From Bretschneidera sinensis (lineage: Eukaryota > Streptophyta > Magnoliopsida > Brassicales > Akaniaceae): DNA of 64,000 nucleotides. The notes under the pieces are model-generated. The model searched no databases and was not told the DNA's origin. It saw only the letters and a list, made by a program, of their open reading frames with translations. The stretch covers positions 40,325,501-40,389,500 of the forward strand of contig CM043698.1 in NCBI GenBank assembly GCA_023935145.1, given 5' to 3'. The position numbers and the translations under genes are program-made. Every line of letters starts with the position of its first letter. Within the stretch, counting starts at the first letter, position 1. Below, piece by piece: positions 46,091 to 56,555 of this stretch.

Positions 46091-47473
46091 AAGCAGTTAA
46101 TATCTATGTCTCGACACAACCATTGGGATGATCCCTAACTTTTTAAAATCAGTCCCGATCAGATCATCCGACGGTGTGTCCCAAAAGATGAGCATTTGAG
46201 CTTATTACAACATTGCCATCAGTTTGCTTGTGGAGGACATTTCGGGGCCAAGAAAACAGCACTTAAGGTACTCCAATCCGGTTTTTATTGGCCTAATATG
46301 TTTAAAGACGCCTTCACATTCAGCAGCTCATGTGATAGATGCCAACGGACAGGTAACATCTCATCCCGAAATCAGATGTCCCTACAAAATATCCATATAG
46401 TAGAACTTTCTGATGTATCGGGCATTGATTTCATGGGTTCATTCCCCAATTCCTTTGGTAATTTATATATTCTTATGGGTGTGGATTATGTGTCTAAATA
46501 GGTCGAGGCTGTCTCCTCAAAGACTAATGATCATAAAGTGGTTTTAAAGTTTCTACAAGATAACAATTTTACCCGGTTTGGAACACCAAGAGTGATCATC
46601 AGTGACGGAGGCAGCCACTTCCATCATCATTCTTTTGCCGCACTCATCACAAAATATGGAATCACTCATAGAGTTGGCACCCCATATCATCCTCAGACTA
46701 GTAGCTAAGTGGAGATAAGTAACCGGGAAATCAAAAGCATCTTGGAGAGAACCGTGAATCCTAGTCGGAAGGATTGGTCTTTACGACTCAATGATGCTCT
46801 GTGGGCATACATGACAGTTTACAAGACACAAATTGGGATGTCCCCTTACCGCTTAGTCTTTGAAAAAGCATGCCATCTACCCGTAGAGCTAGAACATTGA
46901 GCATATTAGGCCATTAAAAAATTCAACTTTGGTATGAAACAAGCAGGTGAGAAAATGAGGCTGCACTTAAATGAGCTAGAAGAATTACGGTATGACGCTT
47001 ATGAGAATGCCAAGCTTCACAAGGAAAGGGCAAAAGCCTATCATGACAAACAATTAGTGCGAAAAGAATTTCACGTGGGACAAAGGGTGCTACTCTACAA
47101 TTCAAGATTAAGGTTGTTCCCAAGCAAACTAAAGTCTCATTGGGTTGGTCCGTATGTGGTCACCAAGGTCTTTCCTCATGGGGCTTTGGAGATTCATAGC
47201 TCAAATAGCAATTAGACATTTACAATCAATGGACACCGCATCAAACCATACCTAGATCTCACCATACCTCCTCGGGATGAGGACTTGACACTTCAAACTG
47301 TACAATATATAGCTGATCCACGGACACCTGAACCACTTGAACTCCCAGTTTCTGTTGCACATAATGTCACTACTTGGTGCATTGCGATCGAGCGCACATA
47401 CTCCTTGCGATCGAGCGCAGTTACACCAGAAGCTACCTCCTGCACCCAGTACCTCTTCGACTGCACCACCTAA
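46091..47473 (+). pseudogene. Element I integrase and pol end
   Basis: HHCC zinc finger (HCHQFACGGHFG...CDRCQRTGN), catalytic core with GIDFMGSFPNSFGNL (first Asp), [15 protein letters not shown] (second Asp) and [13 protein letters not shown] (Glu), then the C-terminal [20 protein letters not shown] and [17 protein letters not shown] region; no chromodomain. Stops near 46500, 46707, 46899, 46908 and 47213. The last codons, after about 47340, read through two TGCGATCGAGCGCA-type words and end where a remnant of the extra ORF tail begins. Confidence 0.9.
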
Positions 47474-48098
47474 TGACCAACAGTGAGAGGATACCCTGTC
47501 TGGCTGAAGACATAAAATTTAGTGCTCATGGGAGGCACCCCAAAGCATATCCTTTTCATTTTAGTATTTTTATTTTACTAATATTTATATATTTACATGT
47601 TTATTATCCATATTTCTTGTTTTTCGGCACAACATTTATTTTTCTTTGTCAGGAACTTAGTGCGTGCATCCAGTTCAAATTTGGGGGCATGTTACGAGCA
47701 ATCCAAGCAATTTAGTTCTCCATTTCCCAGGTCAGATCTTTCTATGTCACATACACATTGGGGACAATGTGTATATTAAGTTTGGGGCTAGTGGGAGACA
47801 AACACTGACACATGCACACACTTGAATGTATGCACACACTAGGTCCCGATCACATGAATGCATGCACACACTAGGTCAAAGTTTTTTTTTAGAAAAGATA
47901 AATGCATGTTCATTTGGTGATAAAAATTTTAGTTGATTTAAAATATGATAAAACTTCATTAGTAAGCTTAAAATCTAGAACACATAGTCTTCTAATAGGA
48001 ATTTTACATAGTTTAGTTACCTACCTTAAGGCACCTAAGAATTCACGAGTTTGATCTAGATCTAACACGAGCACATTAGCACGCATTTGTGTGGGGTA
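47474..48098 (+). other. 3' non-coding region of I (first part)
   Basis: Begins with a short stretch matching the 3' end of H's extra ORF (tctggctgaagacataaa), so most of that ORF was deleted here. PPT-like motifs at 47676-47687 and 47778-47787. Split by F at 48098. Confidence 0.7.
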
Positions 48099-49315
48099 TA
48101 TTGTGAGTTTTAAATTACTCGCAAGCGCACGAGTCATTTGCAATATAGTGTTGTGCCAGTGCGAGGTCGAATCCACAAGGAATTGCGTTGTGAAAATATA
48201 ATTTTATCTAAACTAACCTTATCTTAACCTAGTTCCAAATTTTGAATTATATTTTGCAAAATAAATATAAACTAAACTAAATTGATTTAAAAACTAATGA
48301 TAAAAACACTAAGGTTTCTGAATCCACTCTACCAAAGTTAAGCATATATCTTCATGTTCTATATAAAAATAATCTATCTAAACATTCCATGAATCCAACT
48401 TTAAACAAATCACAACAAATATCTCAATTAAACAAAAACAATCCAATGTATCTGCTTTAAACAAATCACAAAGAATATCCAATTTAATAAAAAATGATTC
48501 GATGTATCCATCAGATGAAACACATGGAATATCCAACAGAACAATTTAAAAGCAATCAATCATAAGATTTTACTCAAATAATTGAACAGAACATTTATAC
48601 TAAGAATATCAGAATTGTATGAGCAAATATGAAAATATAATGCTAAACAATGGAAAAGCTTCATCTTTAACCTTAGTTGAAGATTTTAGCCTCTCATAAT
48701 CATGAAACTAAAGTTCACAATAAAAGTGCTAAACATTAAACTTTAAAACTAAAAAGAAAAGAAATAAATTAAAACTGACTATACATTGGGAGAAATTCCA
48801 CTCGCTGTTGGGCGGCGCTTCCCCTCGTGGTAGCAAAACCTTCAGAGATCCACCAGAATGCTAGTAGAAGTCCCCTAAATTGCACCAAAGTGGCACTTGG
48901 ATTGCCTACTAAAGATGAAGTGAAGAGGGGCTTATATAGGGAAACATCACAAGTGCAATATGTTTCCAATCCGATGTGGGATACTGCAGATTCCAGCTTT
49001 TGCTCTTTGACCTTTATCTACTAAAACTGCCATAACTTTCTCTAGAAAAATCATTTTATTGATCCGTAAAATTCCTCAGAAAACAGACATCCGGATCTTT
49101 CCAAGCATATATGGTTTATCTCTTGGTTCTTCCTGAATCAATACAGTTTAATCCTAAAAAATAACTGATCTGTACAGGCAATTCTGGCAATTTTAGTGAA
49201 ACTCCTTTCCGTGCTTGTAAACCTGAAAAACAACGAAAACAACTCAAAGTAACAAATTCCTAAGCTAACAAATGTAAATTAAGTGGCCAAAATATGCAAT
49301 ATTTGGCACTCATCA
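48099..49315 (-). repeat. 3' LTR of F
   Basis: 1217 bp, TATTGTGAG...ACTCATCA, with a single copy of the 187-bp unit, against two in its partner LTR. TATA region gcttatatagg near 48931-48941. Confidence 0.9.
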
Positions 49316-50726
49316 AATACCCCCAAACTTACATTTTGCTAGTCCCTTAGCAAAACAAAATAAATAATAAAAAAACTAAATGGGAAACAAATAACATAAA
49401 GATAAGTTCATCACTCATGGTATCCAAAAATTTAAGGAGCACTCAAAACCATGATATTCGTTCATGAGCAAGCCTAAAAAATATAACCCATCTTCACAAT
49501 GAATAGGAATTTTAAAACCTAATTACTTACAAGAGGCAGACTAAGGCATCACAAGCTTGAATCAGTGTAAAGTGAATTAGCATATACAGATGAGGTTTCC
49601 AAATAGCTTCAATGTACAATATCCCCATGTCTCAAGATTCACAAAATTTCTCATCAGAATGAACAACGATGGCATAGTTTTATTTTATTTATTTTTATTA
49701 TAAGGCTCTGCTATGTTTAGTTCCCTTAAGCTTTCTAATTGACCCATATATCAAGTGTTGAGTCAGTGACTCCCAAACCAGATGGTTTTAGGGCATTAGG
49801 TGTAAAGACACCCCTAAGAACTTACTAACTCGAGTAAAAAAGGCTACAAAACTAAACTGGCCTTAATGCTACCAAGCAAAATTTCCACCTTTTGACGTGA
49901 ACACTCACTGCTTACTGAGGCAAGAGGTCCAGTTACTCAGCGGAAAGTTTTGCAATGATCATTATGAATAAAATTCTCACCTTTTGACGTGAACACCCAC
50001 TGCTTATTAAGGCAAGAGGTCCAGTTACTCAGTGGAAAGTTTATTGATGATGATCATTATAAATATTAGTAGTATTATTTGTTTTTTTTTTCTCTTCTTT
50101 TATGCTTTTCTATGCCCAAGTGTTAATCCCACAAGTCATCCAGTTTCAGTTAAGTCATGGAAACATGCACATTAAAATCACATGTCATACCTCACACATT
50201 ATGTACTAATGTGCTCGTGTCAGATTATATCAAATATGTGAATTCTCAAATGCCTAAAGTAAGTAACTAAAGTTTAAAACTCTATCATCAGATCATGTGT
50301 TCAAAATTTTAAGCTCACCAACGAAATCACATCACAATTTTTCAGATCAACCAAAATTTTCAGACGAACATGAACATGCATTTACCTTTTTTTTTTATTG
50401 AAGAAAAACAACAACAAATTAGGACAAAGTGTGTGTAATGTGTCTCCCATACCCCTAAACTTAAATTACACATTGACCCCAATGTGTGCATAATATGAAA
50501 ATAGCTAACCTGGGAGATGGATAACTAGTTGGATGGGTATGGCTCATAGCATACCCTCAAACTTGAACTGAAGTACGCGTTGTCCCTGAAAAATAATGAC
50601 TGGAAAACAAAAATACTGGAAACAAACATTAATCATAAATATGTAAAATAATAAATAAACAGAAAGGATATTCTATGGGGTGCCTCCCATGAGCGCTAAG
50701 TTTAACGTCTTCAGCCAGACCCAACA
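49316..50726 (-). other. 3' non-coding region of F
   Basis: PPT-like motifs at 49320-49330, 50452-50462 and 50554-50564 (the last two each with one C-to-T change), perfect hairpin TTTTGCTA/TAGCAAAA at 49334-49355, GGTGT/ACACC hairpin near 49798-49813, two copies of the TTACTGAGG...TTACTCAG block (49886-49943, 49979-50036). No coding potential. Confidence 0.75.
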
Positions 50727-52444
50727 TTAGTGATCATGTCCAACTAAGCGCTCCACCATCTGATCAATAAATGGGATTGGAAAATGATCCTTCCTTGTGG
50801 AAGCATTCAACTTACGGTAGTCTATACATACTTTCCATCCTGTCTGAACACGAATTGGCACCAACTCATCGTCCTTATTCTTCACTACTGTCACTCCAGC
50901 CCGCTTGGGCACGACATGAATCGGGCTCACCCACTTGCTAACAGAGATTGGATAATTGATCACTGCATCAAACAGCTTTATCACTTCTATCCTCACAACT
51001 TCTTAGATAGCTGGGTTGAGCCTTCTTTGTGGCTCCCTCGATGGCTTGACATTCTCTTCCAAACGTAACTTAGGCATCACCATCGAGGGGCTGATTCCCT
51101 TGGTATCCTTAATAGTCCAACCGATAGCTTCCTTATGCTCTCTTAAAACGTCCAATGATTTCTCCTATGGAGCATCAGCCAAATCTGAAGCTATAGTTAT
51201 AGGCAAAGAATCTGCTGGACCTAGGAACTTATACTTAAGATTGTCCAATAAAGGCTTAAGTTCTTTCTTGGGGGGTTCAGGTGTTGCGGTCTCCTCCGTC
51301 TCACTGCTCTTCTGAGGAGCAGACTCCAAAGTAGCATTTGCTTGCTCAAGTAACTTATCCAAATCTAAATCTTCTCCAAACTGAGCAAAGCATGCCTCCA
51401 GGGGGTCCTCAATGCTTGATTCACCCACAGTCTCCTCTGTCTTACTGCTCTCCTGAGGAACAGACTCCAAGATAACAATTGCTTGCTCAAGTAGCTTATC
51501 TAAATCCAAATCCTCTCCAAACTGAGCAAAGCATGCCTCCACACTGTCCTCAGACTGCCCTCCTTTCTTGGACACTTGTAATCTTTCAGAGTAAGGCTGT
51601 TTAGGTACAAACGGCCCAGGAAGATCCTTAATAGTAGGTATGGCTGTAGATGGCTCAGCATCTCTTTGTTGCCACTTTCTTGCCCTTGCTGTAGAGCGGG
51701 GTTCTCTTCCACTTAATTGTCCACTTGTCTTCCATATCTCAATGTGACAATCGCTTGCACTTGTTCCTGCCCGTGCATAGGAGTTGATGAATTTCCAACC
51801 GCAAACTGTTCCTTCGGGTTGGGCACGGATTGACTAGGGAACTTTTCCTTCTCTCCTTCACCCAAGTGACTTGCGATTTGATCCATTTGACTCTTTAGCT
51901 TGGGAATCGCTTGGGTGTTTACTATTGTTGCACTGCTCACTTTGCTTATAGATTGGCCAGTCATCTTTCTGAAATCATTGAGGGCGTCCTCCAATGACTG
52001 TGAAACTGACGCTGGTGCTTGATTGGGAGCTTGGTAAGCAGGTGATGGTGCTGGATGGGCTGAGCGACCATAACTTAGAACTAGTGGAGGAAATCCGGGA
52101 GGGTATTGATTTTGAGCATAATGAGGGGCTCCTCCCTGATTCATCAGTTGGTTCTGCTTCCATGAAAAATTAGAGTGGTTCCACCACCCTGGATTGTACG
52201 TTTCGGAGTAAGATCCATTTGATTGCCAACAACAGTTATTGAAAGCATTCATTTGTTCCATGGGATACTCGGCAAAAGCTGGCATAGATGGACAATTCTG
52301 TGCTAAATGCATAGGGCTAGCATAGATGGAACAACTATCAACATTGAATGTATTGGCTGTATTAATGGACTGGCCGGTCATCTTCATGAAATCCTTGAGG
52401 GTGTCCTCTAAAGATTGTGAAATCGGCGTCGGATTCATCCACAT
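50727..52444 (-). pseudogene. Mini-gag/RT-N-terminus fusion ORF of F
   Basis: Opens MWMNPTPISQSLEDTLKDF at 52444 and stays open for 243 codons. It has a decayed knuckle (CSIYASPMHLAQNC), MEQMNAFNNCCW, YNPGWWNHSNFS, a second SQSLEDALNDFRKMTGQS copy and KEQFAVGNSSTPMHG, then a stop at 51713 (CAA to TAA) and a frameshift near 51660. The acidic segment EACFAQFGEDLDLDKLLEQA occurs twice (51290-51571). RT N-terminus follows and ends at CIDYRKLNASTRKDHFPIPF plus FIDQMVERL (50727 on), the same truncation point as D. Capsid and protease are absent. Confidence 0.82.
51290..51571 (-). repeat. 141-bp in-frame tandem duplication in F
   Basis: Units 51290-51430 and 51431-51571 are colinear (both carry cttgctcaagta and caaactgagcaaagcatgcc). 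141 bp is 47 codons, so the frame is kept. D has one unit only (8580-8700 region). Confidence 0.9.
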
Positions 52445-52606
52445 TTTTTTAAATTTTTATTTTATTTTATTTTATTTTTTTGAGCAATTGCCAATAGAAA
52501 CAAAAAAACTAAAATAAAATTGCAAAAGAAAAATAAAACAAAAATGCTAACTAAGCTAGTAGAAAAATAAAATCAATTCAAACAAAAATTTCATAAACCA
52601 AACAAC

Positions 52607-52624
52607 TCCCTGACAACGGAGCCA
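52607..52624 (-). promoter_or_regulatory. tRNA-Asp primer site of F
   Basis: Plus strand tccctgacaacggagcca: three mismatches to the perfect site in D, six bases from the 5' LTR. Confidence 0.85.
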
Positions 52625-52630
52625 AAAACT

Positions 52631-54032
52631 TGTTGTGAGTTTTAAATTACTCGCAAGCGCAGAAGTCATTTGCAATATAGTGTTGTGCAAGTGTGAGGTC
52701 GAATCCACAGGGAATTGCGTTATGAAAATATAATTTTATCTAAACTAACCTTATCTTAACCTAGTTCCGAATTTTGAATTATATTTTGCAAAACAAATAT
52801 AAACTAAACTAAATTGATTTAAAAACTAATGATAAAAACACTAAGGTTTCTGAATCCACCCTACCAAAGTAAAGCATATGTCTTCATGTTCTATATAAAA
52901 ATAATCTATCAAAACATTCCATGAATCCAACTTTAAACAAATCACAACAAATATCTCAATTAAACCAAAACAATCCAATGTATCCGCTTTAAACAAATCA
53001 CAAAGGATATCCGATTTAATTAAAAATGATTCAATGTATCCATCAGATGAAACACACAAAATATCCAATAGAACAATTTAAAAGAAATCAATCATAAGAT
53101 TTTACTCAAATAATTGAACAGAACATTTATACTAAATATCATAATTGTATAAGCAAATAAGAAAATATAATGTTAAACAATGGAAAGGCTTCATCTTCAA
53201 CCTTAGCTGAAGATTTTAGCCTCTCATAATCATGAAACTAAAGTTCACAATAAAAGTACTAAACATTAAACTTTAAAACTAAAAAAAAGAAATAAATTAA
53301 AACTGACTATACATTGAGAGAAATTCCACTCGCTGTTGGGCAGTATTTCCCTTCGTGGTAGCAAAGCCTTCAGAGATCCACCAGAATGTTAGTAAAAGTC
53401 CTCCAAATTGCACCCAAATGGCACTTGGATTGCTTACTAAAGATTAAGTGAAGAGGGGCTTATATAGAGAAACATCACAAGTGCAGTATGTTTCCAATCC
53501 GATGTGGGATATTGCAGATTCCAGCTTTTGCTCTTTAACCTTTGTCTACTAAAACTGCCATAACTTTCTCTAGAAAAATCATTTTATTGATTCATAAATT
53601 CACCAGAAAATAGATATCCGGATCTTTTCAAGCATATATGGCTCATCTCCTGGTTATTCCTGAATCAATATAGTTTAATCCTCAAAAATGGCTGATCTGT
53701 CACGCTGAAATCATGCACAACCTGACCTTTGTCTACTAAAACTGCCATAACTTTCTCTAGAAAAATCATTTTATTGATTCATAAAATTCTTCAGAAAATA
53801 GACAACCGGATCTTTCAAAGAATATATGGCTTATCTCCTAGTTCTTACTGAATCAATACAGTTTAATCCTAAAAAATGATTGATCTGTACAGGCAATTCT
53901 AGCAATTTTAGTGAAACTCCTTTCCTAGTGCTTGTAAACCTGAAAAGCAACGAAAACAACTCAAAGTAACAAATTCTTAAGCTAACAAATGTAAATTAAG
54001 TGGCCAAAATATGCAATATTTGGCACTCATCT
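52631..54032 (-). repeat. 5' LTR of F
   Basis: 1402 bp, TGTTGTGAG...CACTCATCT, with two tandem copies of the 187-bp unit (acctttgtctact at 53538 and 53725). TATA region gcttatatagag near 53458-53469. Confidence 0.9.
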
Positions 54033-54870
54033 GGGTATGACATATAATTCCTATGTATATGTTTCCGTGACCTAACTGTAATCGGATAACTTGTTAAAAG
54101 AACACTTTGGCATAAGAAAAATAAAAAAAAAATGTTCATCATGCAAAAAGAGAATAAAAAAGTAACTGGACCTCTTGGCTCAGTAAGCAGTGAGTGTTCA
54201 TGTCAAAAGGTGGGAATTAAACATTTAATGATCATAATAAAAAAAATTTCCCACTGAGTAACTGGGCCTCTTGCCTCAGTAAGCAGTGAGTGCTCACGTC
54301 AAAAGGTGAGAATTTCACTTAAAAGCATTAAGGCATGTTAGTTTCATAGCCTTTTTGACTCGAGTTAATAAGTCCGTAGGGGTGTCTTTACACGTAATAA
54401 CCTAAAACCATCTGGTTTGGGATTGGCTAAACACTCGTTACAAGGGTCAATTAGAAAGCTCGACGGAATTCAACATGGCAAAAATCTCATGATGAAAGAA
54501 AAAGAAAAGAAGCAAGAACTATGCCAATTTTGTTCTATTTGAAAAGGATTTCGATAAAGGTTTGGGCACCGAAACACTATACATCAAAATTATTTGGAAG
54601 CCCTATCTTATATGTACTAATTCATCACACACAAATCAAACTTGCGATGCTTTAAGCCAACCTTAGGTAAGTAACATGAGCTATTAAAAATCCTTTTTCA
54701 ATACAAAAATGTGTTTTTTATTATAAGCTTACTCGTGAACGGTTATCATGGTTTTATGCACAACTCAAATTTTTGAATATCATGAAGAATGAATTTATCT
54801 TTAATTTTGTTTTAACATAGTCTTTCGTTTTGTATTGCTAAGGGACTAGCAATATGTAAGTTTGGGGGTG
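54033..54870 (+). other. 3' non-coding region of I (second part)
   Basis: Continues 47474-48098 after the F insertion. Two inverted-orientation copies of the CTCAGTAAGCAGTGAGTG block (about 54175-54225 and 54245-54312), hairpin TATTGCTA/TAGCAATA with loop AGGGAC at 54833-54854, and the polypurine tract AAGTTTGGGGG at 54858-54868 two bases from the 3' LTR. Confidence 0.8.
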
Positions 54871-56153
54871 TGATAAGTGCTTAAATAGTCATATTTGAGC
54901 CCCTTAATTTACGCTTGTTAGGCTCTTTGGTTATCTATTTTAGTAGATCTATTTCATTTTCATGTTTTATGTGTTTTTCACAGGGCTTTGACAAAAAGAT
55001 TACATTTTGGAGCTCTAAGGAGTGAAAAGTAAAGTTCTTCAATCAAGCAAGGTGCGCTCGAGTGCACCTCCCTTGTGATCGAGCGCACAGCACACGAGCG
55101 CACACTTAGAAGGCTCGAGCGCACATCTGCGCTAGAGCATAGCCCGTATACGCTCGAGAGCACATACTCTAGAGGCGGCAGAGCCAGATATGGAAAGAAG
55201 TCTCCTGACCTCAAAATAGGAAATTAGGGTTTTGGGACACCTTTAGAGTCCTATATATAGCCCTATAAAACACAAAAACCAGACCTTTCATTTTAGACTT
55301 GAAGTTGCAAGCTTGAAGAAGAATTGACGACTCGTCTCCCGAGTCTTTTTCGGGTTTTATTTTTCTGTTTTTGTTTTATTATGGTTATGAAGTTTAGTTT
55401 AACTAGCATGTGTAACTAAACTTTTATAGGGCTTGATTGAAGCCCTAATTATGCTTTTCCACATATATATTCATTGATTACCTTTGCTTATAACCATGTT
55501 AGAATGTTTAACTTGATTAATACCTGTTTGTATTTAAATTCCTCATATGTGTGTGTCTAATCAACATATGCATGTAGTATGGATTAGTTAGTTGAATCAA
55601 TTTAGATGATCGAGTCCTTGGTTTAACAATAGTAATAAAAGATATCCACATTGGATTCTTGGGTTAGTCAACATGGGAAACTGGGAGCAGACCAAGCCCT
55701 AGGTCCCGTGTGGTTGCCGATCTCCACAGCCCTTATGCTCTCTTAAGGAACAGCTCAGTATACACCCATTCTGAATCCCTTAAGAGAGAAAAGAGTTAGA
55801 GTATACACCATGCCTAACTCGTTGCATAGGGAAATCAATAGCCTAAGGTGTGGACTAAGCCATTAGGTTGGCAACTATTAAATATTCATAATATGGCTAG
55901 AGCATTGGCACCTTACTTAGTGAGAAAGTGTAATTAGTGGTAGATATCACGACCCTATGTTCTTATTATTATCAACTCACAACCAACAATTATTTCTCTT
56001 TTTTCTTCGAAAAACTAATTCTAAATTGAAGTTGACCAATCTCTGTGGAAATGATCTCGCACTTGCACACTATGCTACCATTGACCTTGTGCACTTGCAA
56101 GTAAAACAAGTACGATTATTCACGTATTTATTTAGGTAGATAATCGTCCAATA
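54871..56153 (+). repeat. 3' LTR of I
   Basis: 1283 bp, TGATAAGTGC...CGTCCAATA (last CA now TA), colinear with 40346-41627; TATA box cctatatatagccc near 55249-55262. Confidence 0.92.
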
Positions 56154-56158
56154 GTACA

Positions 56159-56555
56159 CATTTTCCCAAATGTGTGAGTGACATGGAAAAATTTGACCTG
56201 GGAGATGGAGAACTATATGGCTGGCATGGCTCATCGCACGCCCCTAAACTTGAACTTGATGCACTCACTATGTCCCTGAAAATGAAAAACAAATGTAATA
56301 CCAAAAAACAAGAAATACTAATAAGAAATAATTATATAAAAGTAAATACTAAATAAAAGAAAATACTAAAACGAAAAGGATATGCTGTGGGGTGCCTCCC
56401 ATGAGTGCTAAGGTTTACGTCTTCAGCCAGACCGGGTACCCCCTTACTGTTGGTCTCCAGGTGGTGCAGTCGATGAAGTACCGAGTGCGGGAGGTTACCG
56501 ATCAAGAATGGCCTGGAGCATCGCTTTTTACCTCGTAAAGCAGGCCTCCTAGCCA
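56159..56555 (-). other. 3' non-coding region of H (right part)
   Basis: Resumes after I. Third PPT-like motif (cccctaaactt) at 56241-56251, then the conserved tgaagacgtaaacc border of the extra ORF. No coding potential. Confidence 0.7.

Larger units (their letters stand above)
48099..54032 (-). mobile_element. Non-autonomous gypsy mini-element F
   Basis: 5934 bp, opposite in orientation to its host I, flanked by a perfect target duplication GGGTA (48094-48098, 54033-54037). Same plan as D: LTR, primer site, capsid-less gag piece, acidic segment, RT N-terminus, 3' non-coding region, LTR. Both outermost dinucleotides are mutated (TG to TA, CA to CT). Confidence 0.88.
40346..56153 (+). mobile_element. 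Gypsy (Athila-type) element I with gag-pol
   Basis: Plus strand, in H, flanked by a perfect target duplication GTACA (40341-40345 and 56154-56158). Two LTRs of 1.28 kb, a tRNA-Asp primer site, then gag, protease, RT, RNase H and integrase in gypsy order, and a 3' non-coding region split by mini-element F. It is the only copy in the window showing the whole gag-pol, but it has many stops and at least two frameshifts. It lacks the extra ORF seen in C and H. Confidence 0.92.
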
